64,000 bases of DNA from NCBI RefSeq assembly GCF_042850945.1, contig NZ_AP031496.1, positions 5,642,001 through 5,706,000 on the forward strand. Direction: 5' to 3'. This DNA is from Halioxenophilus aromaticivorans. Lineage in GTDB: Bacteria; Pseudomonadota; Gammaproteobacteria; Pseudomonadales; Cellvibrionaceae. The position numbers and the translations under genes are program-made. Below are positions 35,649 through 44,594 of the stretch, piece by piece; the stretch's first letter is position 1; each line of letters opens with the position of its first letter. The notes beneath the pieces are model-generated. The model was not told the DNA's origin, searched no databases, and saw only the letters and a list, made by a program, of their open reading frames with translations.

Positions 35649-37005
35649 CCTAAAAGGATTTTATCTCGTATTTCTGTACGTAGCTATTCCAGCGCAAGCA
35701 GAAAAACAGGACACAGCCAACCACGATCAAAGTTGCGAAGGAGAAACTTGCATTGTTGCTGATAAGGTACAAGGCAGCATCAATAACATAACGTTTAATA
35801 CTGAGAGTGGTTTAGCTGATCATGTAGAATATCTGCATTCCCTGCTGAAAGAAAAAGAAGCACAGATTGAAGAAATACGAAAGTCAAAACTAGACGACGC
35901 AGTAATTAAAGAGCGATTAGAGGCTAAAGAAACAGAGATAGATTATTTAAAGGATAGAATTTCGTACGTTAGCCAATCCTACGAAGAATATATTTCAAGC
36001 CTGGAGGGCAGGCTAGCCTCACTTGAGCGTGTTCAAGCTAGTAATTCAGATAGCATATTAGATGAGGCACGAGTTGCCCTGGCTGACGGCAATACCTTGA
36101 AGGCCAAAGAATTATTTCAGAAACTTTTAGATACTGAACGGAATAGAAAGGCGATATCATCCTCTGCAGAAGCTCGATTTCAACTTGGCTTAATCGCTGA
36201 AGAAGAGATCGATTGGACGAGAGCTCTAGAAAATTATAAAAGGGCCTATGAATTAAATCCAGACCACTATGGCTATTGGGCTCAGGCTGGCCGAATGCAT
36301 GTATATTTAGGCAACCCTCAACGGGGACTTAGCCTAGCCAATAAGGCATTAGCTATGGCTGTAGACAAATACGGTAAATACGATTTGTACGTAGCTGCAT
36401 GTATGAATAATGTCGGCATTGCGCTTCTACAATTAGACAAATTTGATCAAGCAATAGATAGCTTTGAATCTGCGCTAGATATATATGTCAGAGCACGCGG
36501 AGAAAGCAGCACTGATACTGCCACAGGAAGAAATAATCTCGGCTTAATCTACCTAAACATAGGGGAATACGATGAAGCTCTTATATATTTTCAAACAGCG
36601 CTGAACGACGCAACTATTATCCAAACATCTGACACTGCGCTCATCGCTACTATAGAAAGCAATATCAGTCTGGCATATTTGTACCTAAACGAACCAATGC
36701 TAGCTAAATCGTACGTCGAGTCTGCATTAGAACGCGACTTGCACGTGTTTGGTCGCCGGCACCCCAGTATTGCCAGAGACTATACAAATTTAGGGAAAGT
36801 CTACTTTCATTTGAAAGAATTTGATCTAGCGCTTAGAAGCTTTAAGAATGCTCTCGATTTATATACTGAATTTTTAGGCGAAGAGCATCCCTATGCATTG
36901 TTAAACAAGCGAAACGTCGAACACGTCGAACACGTCGAACACGTCGAACACGTCGAACAAATATTGCAGCTACCGACAAGCCCATATCAAAGCATTCGCA
37001 CGTGA
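35641..37005 (+). CDS. Exported TPR-repeat protein
   Basis: Starts at GTG 35641 within the end of the upstream gene. The 454-residue protein has a signal peptide (GFYLVFLYVAIPAQA), a Cys pair (CEGETC), a coiled coil (about 60-125) and at least five TPR units of the kinesin-light-chain type, such as YVAACMNNVGIALLQLDKFD, GRNNLGLIYLNIGEYDEALI and ARDYTNLGKVYFHLKEFDLA. The end carries a VEH repeat from a 9-nt tandem repeat. It is likely periplasmic. The partner protein upstream is membrane-bound, suggesting a two-protein complex. Confidence 0.75.
   Translation: MINLKGFYLVFLYVAIPAQAEKQDTANHDQSCEGETCIVADKVQGSINNITFNTESGLADHVEYLHSLLKEKEAQIEEIRKSKLDDAVIKERLEAKETEIDYLKDRISYVSQSYEEYISSLEGRLASLERVQASNSDSILDEARVALADGNTLKAKELFQKLLDTERNRKAISSSAEARFQLGLIAEEEIDWTRALENYKRAYELNPDHYGYWAQAGRMHVYLGNPQRGLSLANKALAMAVDKYGKYDLYVAACMNNVGIALLQLDKFDQAIDSFESALDIYVRARGESSTDTATGRNNLGLIYLNIGEYDEALIYFQTALNDATIIQTSDTALIATIESNISLAYLYLNEPMLAKSYVESALERDLHVFGRRHPSIARDYTNLGKVYFHLKEFDLALRSFKNALDLYTEFLGEEHPYALLNKRNVEHVEHVEHVEHVEQILQLPTSPYQSIRT
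36915..36959 (+). repeat. Five copies of a 9-nt tandem repeat
   Basis: CGTCGAACA is repeated five times without error inside the TPR gene, encoding a VEH repeat near the C-terminus. In-frame 9-nt units allow copy-number change without breaking the gene. Confidence 0.95.
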
Positions 37006-37043
37006 AGTCACTTTGGCAGCGGTAAACAAGATCGCCATACCTA

Positions 37044-38132
37044 TTAACCCGGTGAGTGTATATATCTGATATAATGCTCGGATGAACAGTAAACCAGACA
37101 CTCGCACTCTATCATTCGACGCAATAGAAGAAAAACGACGTACGGCGCAAAAGTTGCGCAAGACAGGAATGACTCGAGCAGAAATTTCTGAAATCGTTGG
37201 AGCTCACCCCGATACCGTTGGGAGGTGGCTGAAAATTCCTCCCAACAAATTAAAAATCAATAAGCGCGGACCTAAAAAAGGCGAAGGAACACTTCTGTCC
37301 AAGGAGCAGAGCGACAGAATTAAAAGCCTGATAACAAATAGGACGCCAGATCAACTGCGGTTGGACTATGCATTGTGGACTCGCCAATCAGTACAGCAGC
37401 TAATTCTTCAAGAGTATGGAGTTGAGCTAGCGGTAAGAACGGTTGGCGATTACTTGAAACGCTGGGGAATGACGCCACAAAAGCCTCAGAAGCGCGCTTA
37501 TGAGCAACGAGCACCAGAAGTAAAGAAGTGGCTTAAAGAAGAATATCCAGACATCAAAGCGCGCGCGAAGTCTGAAAATGCCGAGATATATTGGGGTGAC
37601 GAAACAGGCTTGCGTAACAATTGCCAGCACGAACGAGGTTACGCCCCGAAGGGAAAGACGCCGGTAATCAAGCTAAACGCAAATTCTGAGTCGATCAACA
37701 TGATATCTGCAGTCACGAATCAGGGCAAAGTTCGGTTTCGGTTTTTCGAAGGAACCATGAACGGCGACATACTTATCGATTTTATGATGCGCTTAGTTAA
37801 TTCAGCTGACCGCAAGGTATTTTTAATTTTGGATAACTTACGAGTGCATCATTGCAAGCCGGTCAAAGAATGGCTAGAGGATCACAAAGAGATGATTGAG
37901 GTGTTTTATCTACCTGCGTATTCTCCAGAGCTTAATCCTGACGAGTATTTAAACTGTGATCTAAAGAAAGGTGTTCACAGTGGTAAGCCGGCTAGAAATA
38001 AAAAGCAATTAAAGTCTAAGGCACAATCTCACATGGCGATGCTGCAAAGAAAGCCAAGTCGGGTCAGGAAATATTTTAACAATGAATATATCAGCTATGC
38101 CGCCTAGCAGACGTATATTTCCACCGGGTTAA
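37044..38132 (+). mobile_element. IS630-family insertion sequence, copy 1
   Basis: The element is 1,089 bp with ends TTAACCCGGTG and CACCGGGTTAA and a TA target duplication (37042-37043 and 38133-38134), as expected for IS630/Tc1-mariner elements. It carries one transposase gene. The second copy (49325-50413) has the same length in opposite orientation. Confidence 0.95.
37082..38107 (+). CDS. IS630-family transposase
   Basis: The 341-residue protein has an N-terminal helix-turn-helix region (KLRKTGMTRAEISEIVGAHP) and a DDE-type catalytic core: IYWGDETGLRNN, LILDNLRVHH and YSPELNPDEYLN, giving the D-D-E triad. The amino-acid sequence is identical to the copy at 49350. It should catalyse cut-and-paste transposition into TA sites. 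Confidence 0.96.
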   Translation: MNSKPDTRTLSFDAIEEKRRTAQKLRKTGMTRAEISEIVGAHPDTVGRWLKIPPNKLKINKRGPKKGEGTLLSKEQSDRIKSLITNRTPDQLRLDYALWTRQSVQQLILQEYGVELAVRTVGDYLKRWGMTPQKPQKRAYEQRAPEVKKWLKEEYPDIKARAKSENAEIYWGDETGLRNNCQHERGYAPKGKTPVIKLNANSESINMISAVTNQGKVRFRFFEGTMNGDILIDFMMRLVNSADRKVFLILDNLRVHHCKPVKEWLEDHKEMIEVFYLPAYSPELNPDEYLNCDLKKGVHSGKPARNKKQLKSKAQSHMAMLQRKPSRVRKYFNNEYISYAA

Positions 38133-38170
38133 TAGGTTTATGGATTTCTCCGTCCAGAGGTTTACTATTC

Positions 38171-38268
38171 TTAGCTAGACACCCACATCTATCTTTGGAT
38201 GTACCCCAAGCGATCTTAGGTAGACGGGACTAGCAAGACACACATAAGTTGATGAAGTTATAGATTAT
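38171..38268 (+). repeat. GACACCCA repeat and TAGCAAGACACAC element
   Basis: TTAGCTAGACACCCACA at 38171 is followed by ATCTTTGG-type sequence shared with 31572. A related element, TAGCAAGACACACATAAG, runs 38231-38268 and recurs at 48578-48615 and 50506-50543. The two elements share the TAGC-AGAC head, so the second is a divergent member of the same family. Confidence 0.8.
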
Positions 38269-38291
38269 TAATCCAAATTGAACGTAAGCGC

Positions 38292-39815
38292 TCAGTAATC
38301 CCCACCTTGCAAACTTACATTCCAAGGTAGCAGTGCTTCCACATCCTCAATGCAATTCGACTTAGGTAACTCTTCGAACACCTTTCTAAGATAGGCGTAC
38401 GGTTCTAGTTGGTTGGCCTTGGCTGTTTCGATCAGGCTGTACAGATTGGCGCTGGATTTAGCGCCTTCCACTGTCGCGCTGAACAACCAGTTTTTACGGC
38501 CAACAACGAACGGTCGGATCGCATTCTCCGCTGGATTATTATCGATATTGAGTTGGCCATCCTGTGTGTACACTGTAAGCTTCTGCCAGTTTTTGCTTAG
38601 GTAATTTAGGGCTTTGCCTAAAGCACCTCCAGGCACTGTTTTCGATAGGCTTTTATCCAACCATTCTCTTAACTTTTCGAGCAATGGTAAACTCTTTTGC
38701 TGTCGTATTAGGTAGCGTTCTTCGTCCGATAGCGTCTTAATCTCTGTTTCAATGGCGTACAGTTTTGCGATATGGCTGATGGCCACATCCGCTTTGCCGG
38801 CTTTATTTATAGGATTGACCTTTTGAGCTTCAATAAATTTACGGCGTGCGTGAGCCCAGCATCCTAACTGGGTGATGCCGTTTTCAGCAGCCACAGCGTT
38901 ATAGCCGGCATAATCATCGGTTTGCAGATATCCGCTAAAGCCTGCTAGTAGTTCGCTAACAACATCGCCTTTTCGGCTGTCGGCGTAATGAAACAGGCGT
39001 ATCGGATGCGTGGGCGGTCCGCCGACCCTCACCCACATATAGGATTTTGATTCGGGTTTTTTACCCGGTTCGTTCAGAACCTGTACCGTCGTCTCATCAC
39101 AGTGAAGCACCGGGTGGCTGAGTTGTTGTTCACTCAGCAGATTAATTAGCGGCTGGATAAGTTCGCCCGCTTTGATCATCCAGTTGGCTAATGTGCTGCG
39201 GGGGATATCGATACCACTTCGAGACAAGATCATTTCCTGTCGGTAGAGAGGTAAGGCATCTTGGTATTTTTGCGTAGCGATGTGCGATAGTAAGCCTGGG
39301 CTGGCATTACTTTTGGGGATGGGTTGCGCCGGTAGTTTTGCAGTTTGCACACCCTCTTCGCAACTGGGGCAGGCGTATTTTTTGCGCGCATGCACCAGCA
39401 CCTGGATTTTGGCGGGGATGATATCCAGCTGCTCGCTACAATCTTCACCAATGACTTGGCGCTGACAACCACATGAACAGATCTTATCAGCCTCATCGAG
39501 GTCGTGTTCGATACGAACACGAGGCAGCCCTTTGGGAAGTGGTTTACGGCCTTTCTTTTGATTGGCGGGGCGGGATGGCGTTGCAGCCTCACTGGCAGGC
39601 TCATCGTCGGTCGATAATTGAGTTGCCATGTCAACCAGCTCAGCTTCGTTAAACATATCGTGCTGGTCTGCTGACTTTTCTGACGACGAACCGTACTTCT
39701 TGAGTCTCTCAAGACGCACGATCTCCTCCAGTATGGCAATGCGTTGTGCCTGCTGAAGGATAATCGCCTTAAGTTTGTCTGTCTCGCTAGGGAGAATGTC
39801 TTTTGCCGCGCTCAT
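38292..39815 (-). CDS. tnpC: IS66-family transposase TnpC
   Basis: The 507-residue DDE transposase has an N-terminal coiled coil, a CSCGCQ...CPSCEEG zinc-binding region (about 110-160), and the IS66 core HCDETTVQVLNEPGKK, LQTDDYAGYNA and the C-terminal NNPAENAIRPFVVGRKNWLF. Full length for the family. A C-terminal fragment of a related gene lies at 42691. Confidence 0.95.
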   Translation of the reverse strand: MSAAKDILPSETDKLKAIILQQAQRIAILEEIVRLERLKKYGSSSEKSADQHDMFNEAELVDMATQLSTDDEPASEAATPSRPANQKKGRKPLPKGLPRVRIEHDLDEADKICSCGCQRQVIGEDCSEQLDIIPAKIQVLVHARKKYACPSCEEGVQTAKLPAQPIPKSNASPGLLSHIATQKYQDALPLYRQEMILSRSGIDIPRSTLANWMIKAGELIQPLINLLSEQQLSHPVLHCDETTVQVLNEPGKKPESKSYMWVRVGGPPTHPIRLFHYADSRKGDVVSELLAGFSGYLQTDDYAGYNAVAAENGITQLGCWAHARRKFIEAQKVNPINKAGKADVAISHIAKLYAIETEIKTLSDEERYLIRQQKSLPLLEKLREWLDKSLSKTVPGGALGKALNYLSKNWQKLTVYTQDGQLNIDNNPAENAIRPFVVGRKNWLFSATVEGAKSSANLYSLIETAKANQLEPYAYLRKVFEELPKSNCIEDVEALLPWNVSLQGGDY

Positions 39816-39838
39816 AGCGCGGATTACACCCGATTTAC

Positions 39839-40210
39839 TTAACCGACTGACTCATAGAAGAGTGCTTCGTGGGGTTTATTGTTGAAGACATCTAGGCCAT
39901 CCAGTAACAGATTCAGCTCATAGCCTGTAATTGACGCCGATAGCTCATTGCTAGACGCCTTCAACCATTTAAACCGTTGCTTCTCTAAGCGTTTGTACCA
40001 AAGCACAAAGCCATTACGCTCCCAATACAGCATTTTGATCTTATCCCGGCCGCGATTGCAAAACACAAACAGCGCTGGCAGCATGGGGTTCAACTCCATC
40101 GAGCCCTCAACCAGCAAAGCTAATCCATCAATGGATTTACGCATATCCACCACTCCGGTATACAGATACACTTGGGCAGACCGTGACCTTTCCCCGAAAA
40201 ATAGAACCAT
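39839..40210 (-). CDS. tnpB: IS66-family Orf2 (TnpB), N-terminus altered by IS3 insertion
   Basis: The 123-residue protein keeps the TnpB core (VYLYTGVVDMRKSIDGLALL and PMLPALFVFCNRGRDKIKML). The first nine codons now come from the end of the inserted IS3-family element. Joining the DNA across the insertion and removing one ACCG copy restores a start reading MLRPERSAQVYLY, with the ATG overlapping the tnpA stop. The accessory protein is needed for IS66 transposition; the chimeric start may or may not be translated. Confidence 0.88.
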   Translation of the reverse strand: MVLFFGERSRSAQVYLYTGVVDMRKSIDGLALLVEGSMELNPMLPALFVFCNRGRDKIKMLYWERNGFVLWYKRLEKQRFKWLKASSNELSASITGYELNLLLDGLDVFNNKPHEALFYESVG

Positions 40211-40260
40211 GACGTTGATGAGATTTCCAGTTAATCTACTCCCAAGGGGATCTCATTACT

Positions 40261-40524
40261 ATGAAGAAACGATACACCGAAGAGCAAATCATCAAAGCGA
40301 TCAAACAGCATGAAGCGGGTACCAAAGTGCCTGATATTTGTCGCGAGCTGGGAATATCTGAAGGTACTTTCTACAACTGGCGGTCAAAGTATGCTGGCAT
40401 GGAAGTCAATGAAGCTAAGCGCATGAAGGATATGGAGGCGGAGAACGCCAAGTTGAAGAAGCTTCTTGCAGAAAAGCTACTTGAAGTGGAGGCCATGAAG
40501 GATGTCTTGTCAAAAAAGTGGTAA
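40261..40524 (+). CDS. IS3-family OrfA
   Basis: The 87-residue helix-turn-helix protein begins MKKRYTEEQIIKAIKQHEAG and includes LGISEGTFYNWRSKYAGMEV, typical of OrfA in the IS407 group, then a leucine-zipper-type helix. It ends inside a slippery run (CAAAAAAG at 40511-40518), where -1 frameshifting would make the OrfAB transposase. Confidence 0.95.
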   Translation: MKKRYTEEQIIKAIKQHEAGTKVPDICRELGISEGTFYNWRSKYAGMEVNEAKRMKDMEAENAKLKKLLAEKLLEVEAMKDVLSKKW

Positions 40525-41336
40525 AGCCGGCTGAACGTAAGCCTGTCGCCAGTTATCTGGTCGAAACGTTTGGCTTGAGCGAGCGCCGTGCTTGCTGGCT
40601 TTCTGGTATTAGCCGAACAGGCTATCGCTATCGGGCTAAGGGCTACGACGACGATGTTCTTCGGAAGCGACTGAAAGAGCTAGCAGCACAATACAGTCGG
40701 TATGGCTACCTCTTGCTACACGGGTTACTGAAAGCCGAAGGGTTGGTGACTAACAAGAAGCGAACCTACCGTGTTTACACAGAGGAAGGACTGCAGGTTC
40801 GTACAAAAAAGCGTAAAAAGCTCACGCGCCCTGTGCCTGTGATGGACTTACCTAAGCAAATCAACGAGCGCTGGTCTATGGATTTTGTATCAGATCAACT
40901 GAGTAATGGTAGACGTTTCCGAATACTAAATGTAGTTGATGACTACAGTCGCGAACTGGTCGGACAGCTGGCAGAGTTTTCTATTAGTGGAAATCGCGTA
41001 GCCCGTTTCTTAGATCAACTAATCGAGACCCGTGGTAAGCCTGAAAGTATCACTTGTGACAACGGTACTGAATACACCAGCAAAGCCATGTTCTTCTGGA
41101 GTAAAGAAAATCAGGTCAAACTCAACTTTATTCAGCCTGGCAAGCCAACGCAAAACGCCTTCGTCGAAAGCCTAAATGGCAAGTTTAGAGACACCTGTCT
41201 GAATCAGCACTGGTTCCGAACAATAGAGGAAGCCCGCTACGAAATAGATCAATGGCGTGCGCACTATAACCATGAGCGGCCGCACAGCTCATTAAATTAC
41301 ATGACGCCAGTAGCCTACGCGGCACAGGCAGCATAA
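40518..41336 (+). CDS. IS3-family OrfB transposase (rve integrase core)
   Basis: The 272-residue frame carries the DDE integrase core: RWSMDFVSDQLSNGRRFRIL (first Asp), ITCDNGTEYTSKAMFFW (second Asp) and NAFVESLNGKFRD (Glu). Its frame is -1 relative to orfA and begins at the A6G slippery site, so it is probably produced mainly as an OrfAB fusion. It appears intact. Confidence 0.95.
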   Translation: MVKPAERKPVASYLVETFGLSERRACWLSGISRTGYRYRAKGYDDDVLRKRLKELAAQYSRYGYLLLHGLLKAEGLVTNKKRTYRVYTEEGLQVRTKKRKKLTRPVPVMDLPKQINERWSMDFVSDQLSNGRRFRILNVVDDYSRELVGQLAEFSISGNRVARFLDQLIETRGKPESITCDNGTEYTSKAMFFWSKENQVKLNFIQPGKPTQNAFVESLNGKFRDTCLNQHWFRTIEEARYEIDQWRAHYNHERPHSSLNYMTPVAYAAQAA

Positions 41337-41388
41337 GGCAAATATCTCATCGAGGGAGTGGTATTAACTTAGGGGAAAGGTCAACCGT

Positions 41389-41688
41389 TCAGGCCGAAGC
41401 ATTTAATAGCCCTTTGCGCTGCAAGATTAGCAAGGTCTCAGGGAGTTGCTGTATCGTCAGCCGGATTGCGGCCAACCCGAAGCGTAGTTCAATAAAGTCA
41501 GGTTCCGAGATGCTTCTGATGGGTAAAAAAGCTGGCTCATCGGAAACTGAATTATCGGTGCGGAATTTTTTAATCCAGTAATGCAAAGTGGCAACTTTGA
41601 TATCCTCCTTAGCACAGAACTGTTTTTGAGTGAGGCCGGATGCCTTCCATTGCTCAATGACGGCTTGCCAGTGTTCTGATTTGTTCAT
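41389..41688 (-). CDS. tnpA: IS66-family Orf1 (TnpA)
   Basis: The 99-residue protein has MNKSEHWQAVIEQWKASGLT then QKQFCAKEDIKVATLHYWIKK, the helix-turn-helix typical of IS66 Orf1. It ends 4 nt before the IS3-family insertion site. In the uninterrupted element its last codons overlapped the tnpB start. Confidence 0.92.
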   Translation of the reverse strand: MNKSEHWQAVIEQWKASGLTQKQFCAKEDIKVATLHYWIKKFRTDNSVSDEPAFLPIRSISEPDFIELRFGLAAIRLTIQQLPETLLILQRKGLLNASA

Positions 41689-41818
41689 GGTAACTCCTTC
41701 TGGTGAATTGATTTTGAAGGAGAGGATAGCGGTTAGGGATTAATAGCGTTAGATGGGGTTTGTTGAGCGCTTACTAAGAAAATCCAAGAAAGTCCGTTTC
41801 ATAAATTTGGTTAAGTAG

Positions 41819-42147
41819 CTACACGGTCGCCTGTTGGACGACCTTGTCTCGTACACATTGAATACTGAGTGGCCTAGTCGTTCCGTCAGCTTTAGGTATG
41901 TAAGCCCTACGGCTGGGAGACGGCTTATATTGGCCACTCTGGATTTCTATAAACAATTGTTCGATATTGCTACTTAAATTTTCTTGAAAGGCTCGCCAGG
42001 AGACACCATCAACACCTTGCGCTGACGATCTTTTAAGCCGGTAACGCTAGAAATGAGTAGCTCTGGTGACAAATGATGGAGTAACGCTGTGAATACCTGC
42101 GATTTATCCTGTTTAGCAGCCTCACGCACACGCACACGTGGCGACAT
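41819..42147 (-). pseudogene. N-terminal fragment of a group II intron reverse transcriptase/maturase
   Basis: On the minus strand from ATG 42147 the product reads MSPRVRVREAAKQDKS and HHLSPELL, then after a one-base frameshift near 42030 reads QGVDGVSWRAFQENL, QSGQYKPSPSRRAYIPKADG and TRPLSIQCVRDKVVQQATV before a stop at 41819. These are reverse-transcriptase domain 0-1 motifs of group II intron proteins. The catalytic YADD region and the maturase domain are missing, so it is a dead remnant. Confidence 0.87.
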
Positions 42148-42680
42148 CGCCTAAGTCCCTGCTCTGTGTCCGGTAGCGGAGTCACTCATACGTGTTCCTC
42201 TTGGTCGACACCCTTTCCTCCAACCACTCCGCCATGCATGTCGCATTTTGTTCGTGGTTTTCAACGGTACTACGATGTCGTCCGACTTCCCAGATCGTTA
42301 CTAATTTGCCTTGGTCAATATCATTCACAAATTATTCTCGTTAAAAAAATGCCCGAGACCTTTCTGGGATCTCCCAGGTTCCAGCCATTGAACGTCTCCG
42401 CATGCATAAGGTCTCCGACCCCGCCGGGTAGCGCAGTAGTCTCACCATAAGCGACTACTGTCCTGTTGCTTTCCGCATCGCTTAACTGCGCGAGCACCCG
42501 AGTGAACATTTAGTTCGTGGCTCAATACTTAGCCTGCGGACTCCTCTACTAACACTTCACGATTGCAGTTGCCCACAACCGCGCACAGCTCGAGGCCAGG
42601 GCGAGTGGTTAGCTCTTACCCCACAGGGACTTTCACCCTTTACTCAACGCCAGCTTAGCCTGGCATACTAAGCGCCAATC
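42148..42680 (-). ncRNA. 5' ribozyme portion of a decayed group II intron (approximate)
   Basis: Upstream of the maturase fragment the minus strand contains AGGGTGAAAGTCCCT, GAGGAGTCCGCAGG-like and ACAGTAGTCGCTTATGG-like blocks, typical of group II intron domain I-III RNA, and a spurious frame with VAYGETTALPGGVGD that is often seen inside these introns. The 5' boundary near 42.67 kb is approximate. No domain V could be expected since the 3' half is gone. Confidence 0.6.
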
Positions 42681-42690
42681 CAAGTCCGTA

Positions 42691-42927
42691 CTAGCCTAGG
42701 ATCATTTTCCATGGTAACAATGCTTTTATATCTTCAATATTGCGTGCATTTAGTAGATCTGTGAACACGCGGGTTAGATAATCGTACACCTCATTGGCCT
42801 TAGCAGTTTCAATTAAGCTGTAAAGATTGGCGCTGGCGCTGGCACTAGCCCCTGCTTGGCTTTTACTAAAAATCCAATTTTTTTTGCCAATGGTGAACGG
42901 GCGTATTGCACACTCAGCCGGGTTCAT
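42691..42927 (-). pseudogene. C-terminal fragment of an IS66 transposase
   Basis: The fragment encodes MNPAECAIRPFTIGKKNWIF through ANLYSLIETAKANE to LLPWKMI, corresponding to the last about 80 residues of IS66 TnpC. A short Ala-Ser run (GASASASAN) reflects expansion of a GCTGGC unit. It differs clearly from the complete copy at 38292, so it came from a different IS66 element. The group II intron remnant abuts it. Confidence 0.88.
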
Positions 42928-43049
42928 GACTTCCGGCTTGAAATCCAGTCGCAGAACTACTGAGACATAAGAGGGGGGCGGTGTTACATTGGCATTGACA
43001 CCTACCTTAGAAATTGACTAACTCCCTCTCTGAAAAACGCCTAAAAACG

Positions 43050-43472
43050 TTACCCGTAATCTATAGACATTTTTCTGTAAGCAATGCCGTGTTTATAAAA
43101 ACAATTACCACATTCTTTCATGGAGAAGTTACGATAGAAAGAGAGTGCATCTTCTCTGGCATTACACCAGATATTAGAAACTTTAAGAATAAGCAATTGG
43201 TTGAAGATATGACTCATTAGCTGGGTCCCAATCCCCTGGCATTGAAACTGTTGCAGTGTCGCAAATTTTCTAAGTTGAGCAGAGTTGTTTTCTATAAAGA
43301 TAGAACAAACACAAACCAATTGATCACCCAAAAACCCGCCAAAATGTAAAGCTTCACGATCTCCCTCCAGCACAACAAAAGATGGTGGACTATTAGGCCA
43401 AAGTACTTCTCTGCGTATGGGGTAAGTTTCTGTGTGTAAAATATTACGGATAATTAAATTAGTACTGTTCAT
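43050..43472 (-). CDS. GNAT-family N-acetyltransferase
   Basis: The 140-residue protein has the acetyl-CoA loop as QCQGIGTQLMSHIFNQL (about 80-96), the preceding strand AQLRKFATLQQF, and the C-terminal SFYRNFSMKECG. GNAT enzymes transfer acetyl groups to amines. It is last in the run of minus-strand genes of the amino-acid modification cluster, separated by 113 nt from the permease, so it may modify the product or give self-protection. The link is inferred from position only. Confidence 0.8.
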   Translation of the reverse strand: MNSTNLIIRNILHTETYPIRREVLWPNSPPSFVVLEGDREALHFGGFLGDQLVCVCSIFIENNSAQLRKFATLQQFQCQGIGTQLMSHIFNQLLILKVSNIWCNAREDALSFYRNFSMKECGNCFYKHGIAYRKMSIDYG

Positions 43473-43585
43473 CGAAGTGACCGAACGATAATAAAATTTA
43501 GTGAGACACCAGCAACAGGATGCTTAATTTGGTCCCCGGCAGATTAAATCGAGAAAACTAAAAATACTCTTTTTAGATTCCAAGT

Positions 43586-44578
43586 CTATCGACCAAATAA
43601 ATGTTTCTCAAAGGTTGAGTCAGGAATATATCTAATGACTTGGGATAGTGCTATCGTAACTAATAACGCAAACACTATTCTACCCCATAAAATGCCATTT
43701 ATGTCTGCACCAATCCAAAGCAGAATCAGTGTATCTTCTATTAACGCATGGAGCATACAAAGCATAACAATAGAAGAGAATACATCTTTTGAAGAAATGT
43801 TGCCTTTTTTTGATTCATTTATCAACATCCCACCTCCATAAGCAAGACCAAGTGTTACACCTATTATGGTAAGGGTAGTTGCTTGTCGGCCAATACCCAC
43901 CAACCTTAGTATTGGAGATAACATTAATGTAAGAATTCTCTCTATGCCAATTGCTTTCAATATTTTTAATGCGAATAAAAGAATAATAATTACACCTTGG
44001 ATAATTAGAATATTCTTGAGCTGGTCTAGCGCCCAACTTTTTATGTTAAAGCTTGAATCGTTATTTGCTAGAAGAGGAAGTTCTACTATCACATCGTAGC
44101 TTTCAAAGTTCTGATAGACTAACGATACGATAAAACCAAAAACAATCCCTCCAACTATTCGTACCGTAAGTACTACGGGCCAACTAACACCAGCTTTTCT
44201 TGCTATCATTCCTTCAACGGGAATATTATGAGCCAAAAGCATCATACTACTTAACACGGTTATCTCCGCGACAGTAAGAGAACTCGAAGCGTCAAGACTA
44301 GCCAGCACAACTATTCCAGAATAAATATTACTCAGAATTGTTGTTGCCCATACTATTCCCATCTCCTCGGGGAGGGCCACTAAGTTCATTATTGGAGAGA
44401 GTATAAGACCTAGATATTCAGTGGCTCCAAGAAGCTCTAAAATTTTCACAATTATAATTACCGGAATCATTATCTTGAATAAGGAATAAGAAACATTAAA
44501 GATTTCCACTCCAAGTTCGGTAAAAAAATTGACTACGCCCTTAGTGTGCATAATATATCCAGTATAAATTCCAATCAA
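43586..44578 (-). CDS. Nucleoside-recognition (Gate) domain membrane protein, putative permease
   Basis: The 330-residue protein has about eight membrane segments and two Gate-type halves with the signatures LSPIMNLVALPEEMGIVWAT and LSPILRLVGIGRQATTLTII, like the SpmA/SpmB/YjiH family. These families are thought to move small molecules or ions, though substrates are poorly known. It lies between the aminotransferase gene and the GNAT gene; an exporter or importer of the cluster product is a reasonable inference. A stem-loop (44595-44638) precedes it. Confidence 0.78.
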   Translation of the reverse strand: MIGIYTGYIMHTKGVVNFFTELGVEIFNVSYSLFKIMIPVIIIVKILELLGATEYLGLILSPIMNLVALPEEMGIVWATTILSNIYSGIVVLASLDASSSLTVAEITVLSSMMLLAHNIPVEGMIARKAGVSWPVVLTVRIVGGIVFGFIVSLVYQNFESYDVIVELPLLANNDSSFNIKSWALDQLKNILIIQGVIIILLFALKILKAIGIERILTLMLSPILRLVGIGRQATTLTIIGVTLGLAYGGGMLINESKKGNISSKDVFSSIVMLCMLHALIEDTLILLWIGADINGILWGRIVFALLVTIALSQVIRYIPDSTFEKHLFGR

Positions 44579-44594
44579 AAACGAGGTTTATATA

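Larger units (their letters stand above)
40184..41384 (+). mobile_element. IS3-family (IS407-like) element inserted in IS66
   Basis: The terminal repeats TGACCTTTCCCC (40184-40195) and GGGGAAAGGTCA (41373-41384) are perfect over 12 bp. A 4-bp ACCG target duplication flanks it (40180-40183 and 41385-41388), as is usual for the IS407 group. It carries orfA and orfB with a frameshift signal. Confidence 0.93.
38284..41774 (-). mobile_element. IS66-family element interrupted by an IS3-family element
   Basis: Ends are GTAAGCGCTCA at 38284 and its reverse complement ending at 41774. It carries tnpC, tnpB and tnpA in the usual minus-strand order, with an IS3-family element inserted between tnpA and tnpB. 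No matching 8-bp target duplication is visible at the outer ends, so the element or its flanks have been rearranged. Confidence 0.88.

Noticed and set aside
42321..42509. 62-residue open frame inside the group II intron
   Set aside because: This frame (VAYGETTALPGGVGD) recurs inside group II intron RNA and is not a protein gene.
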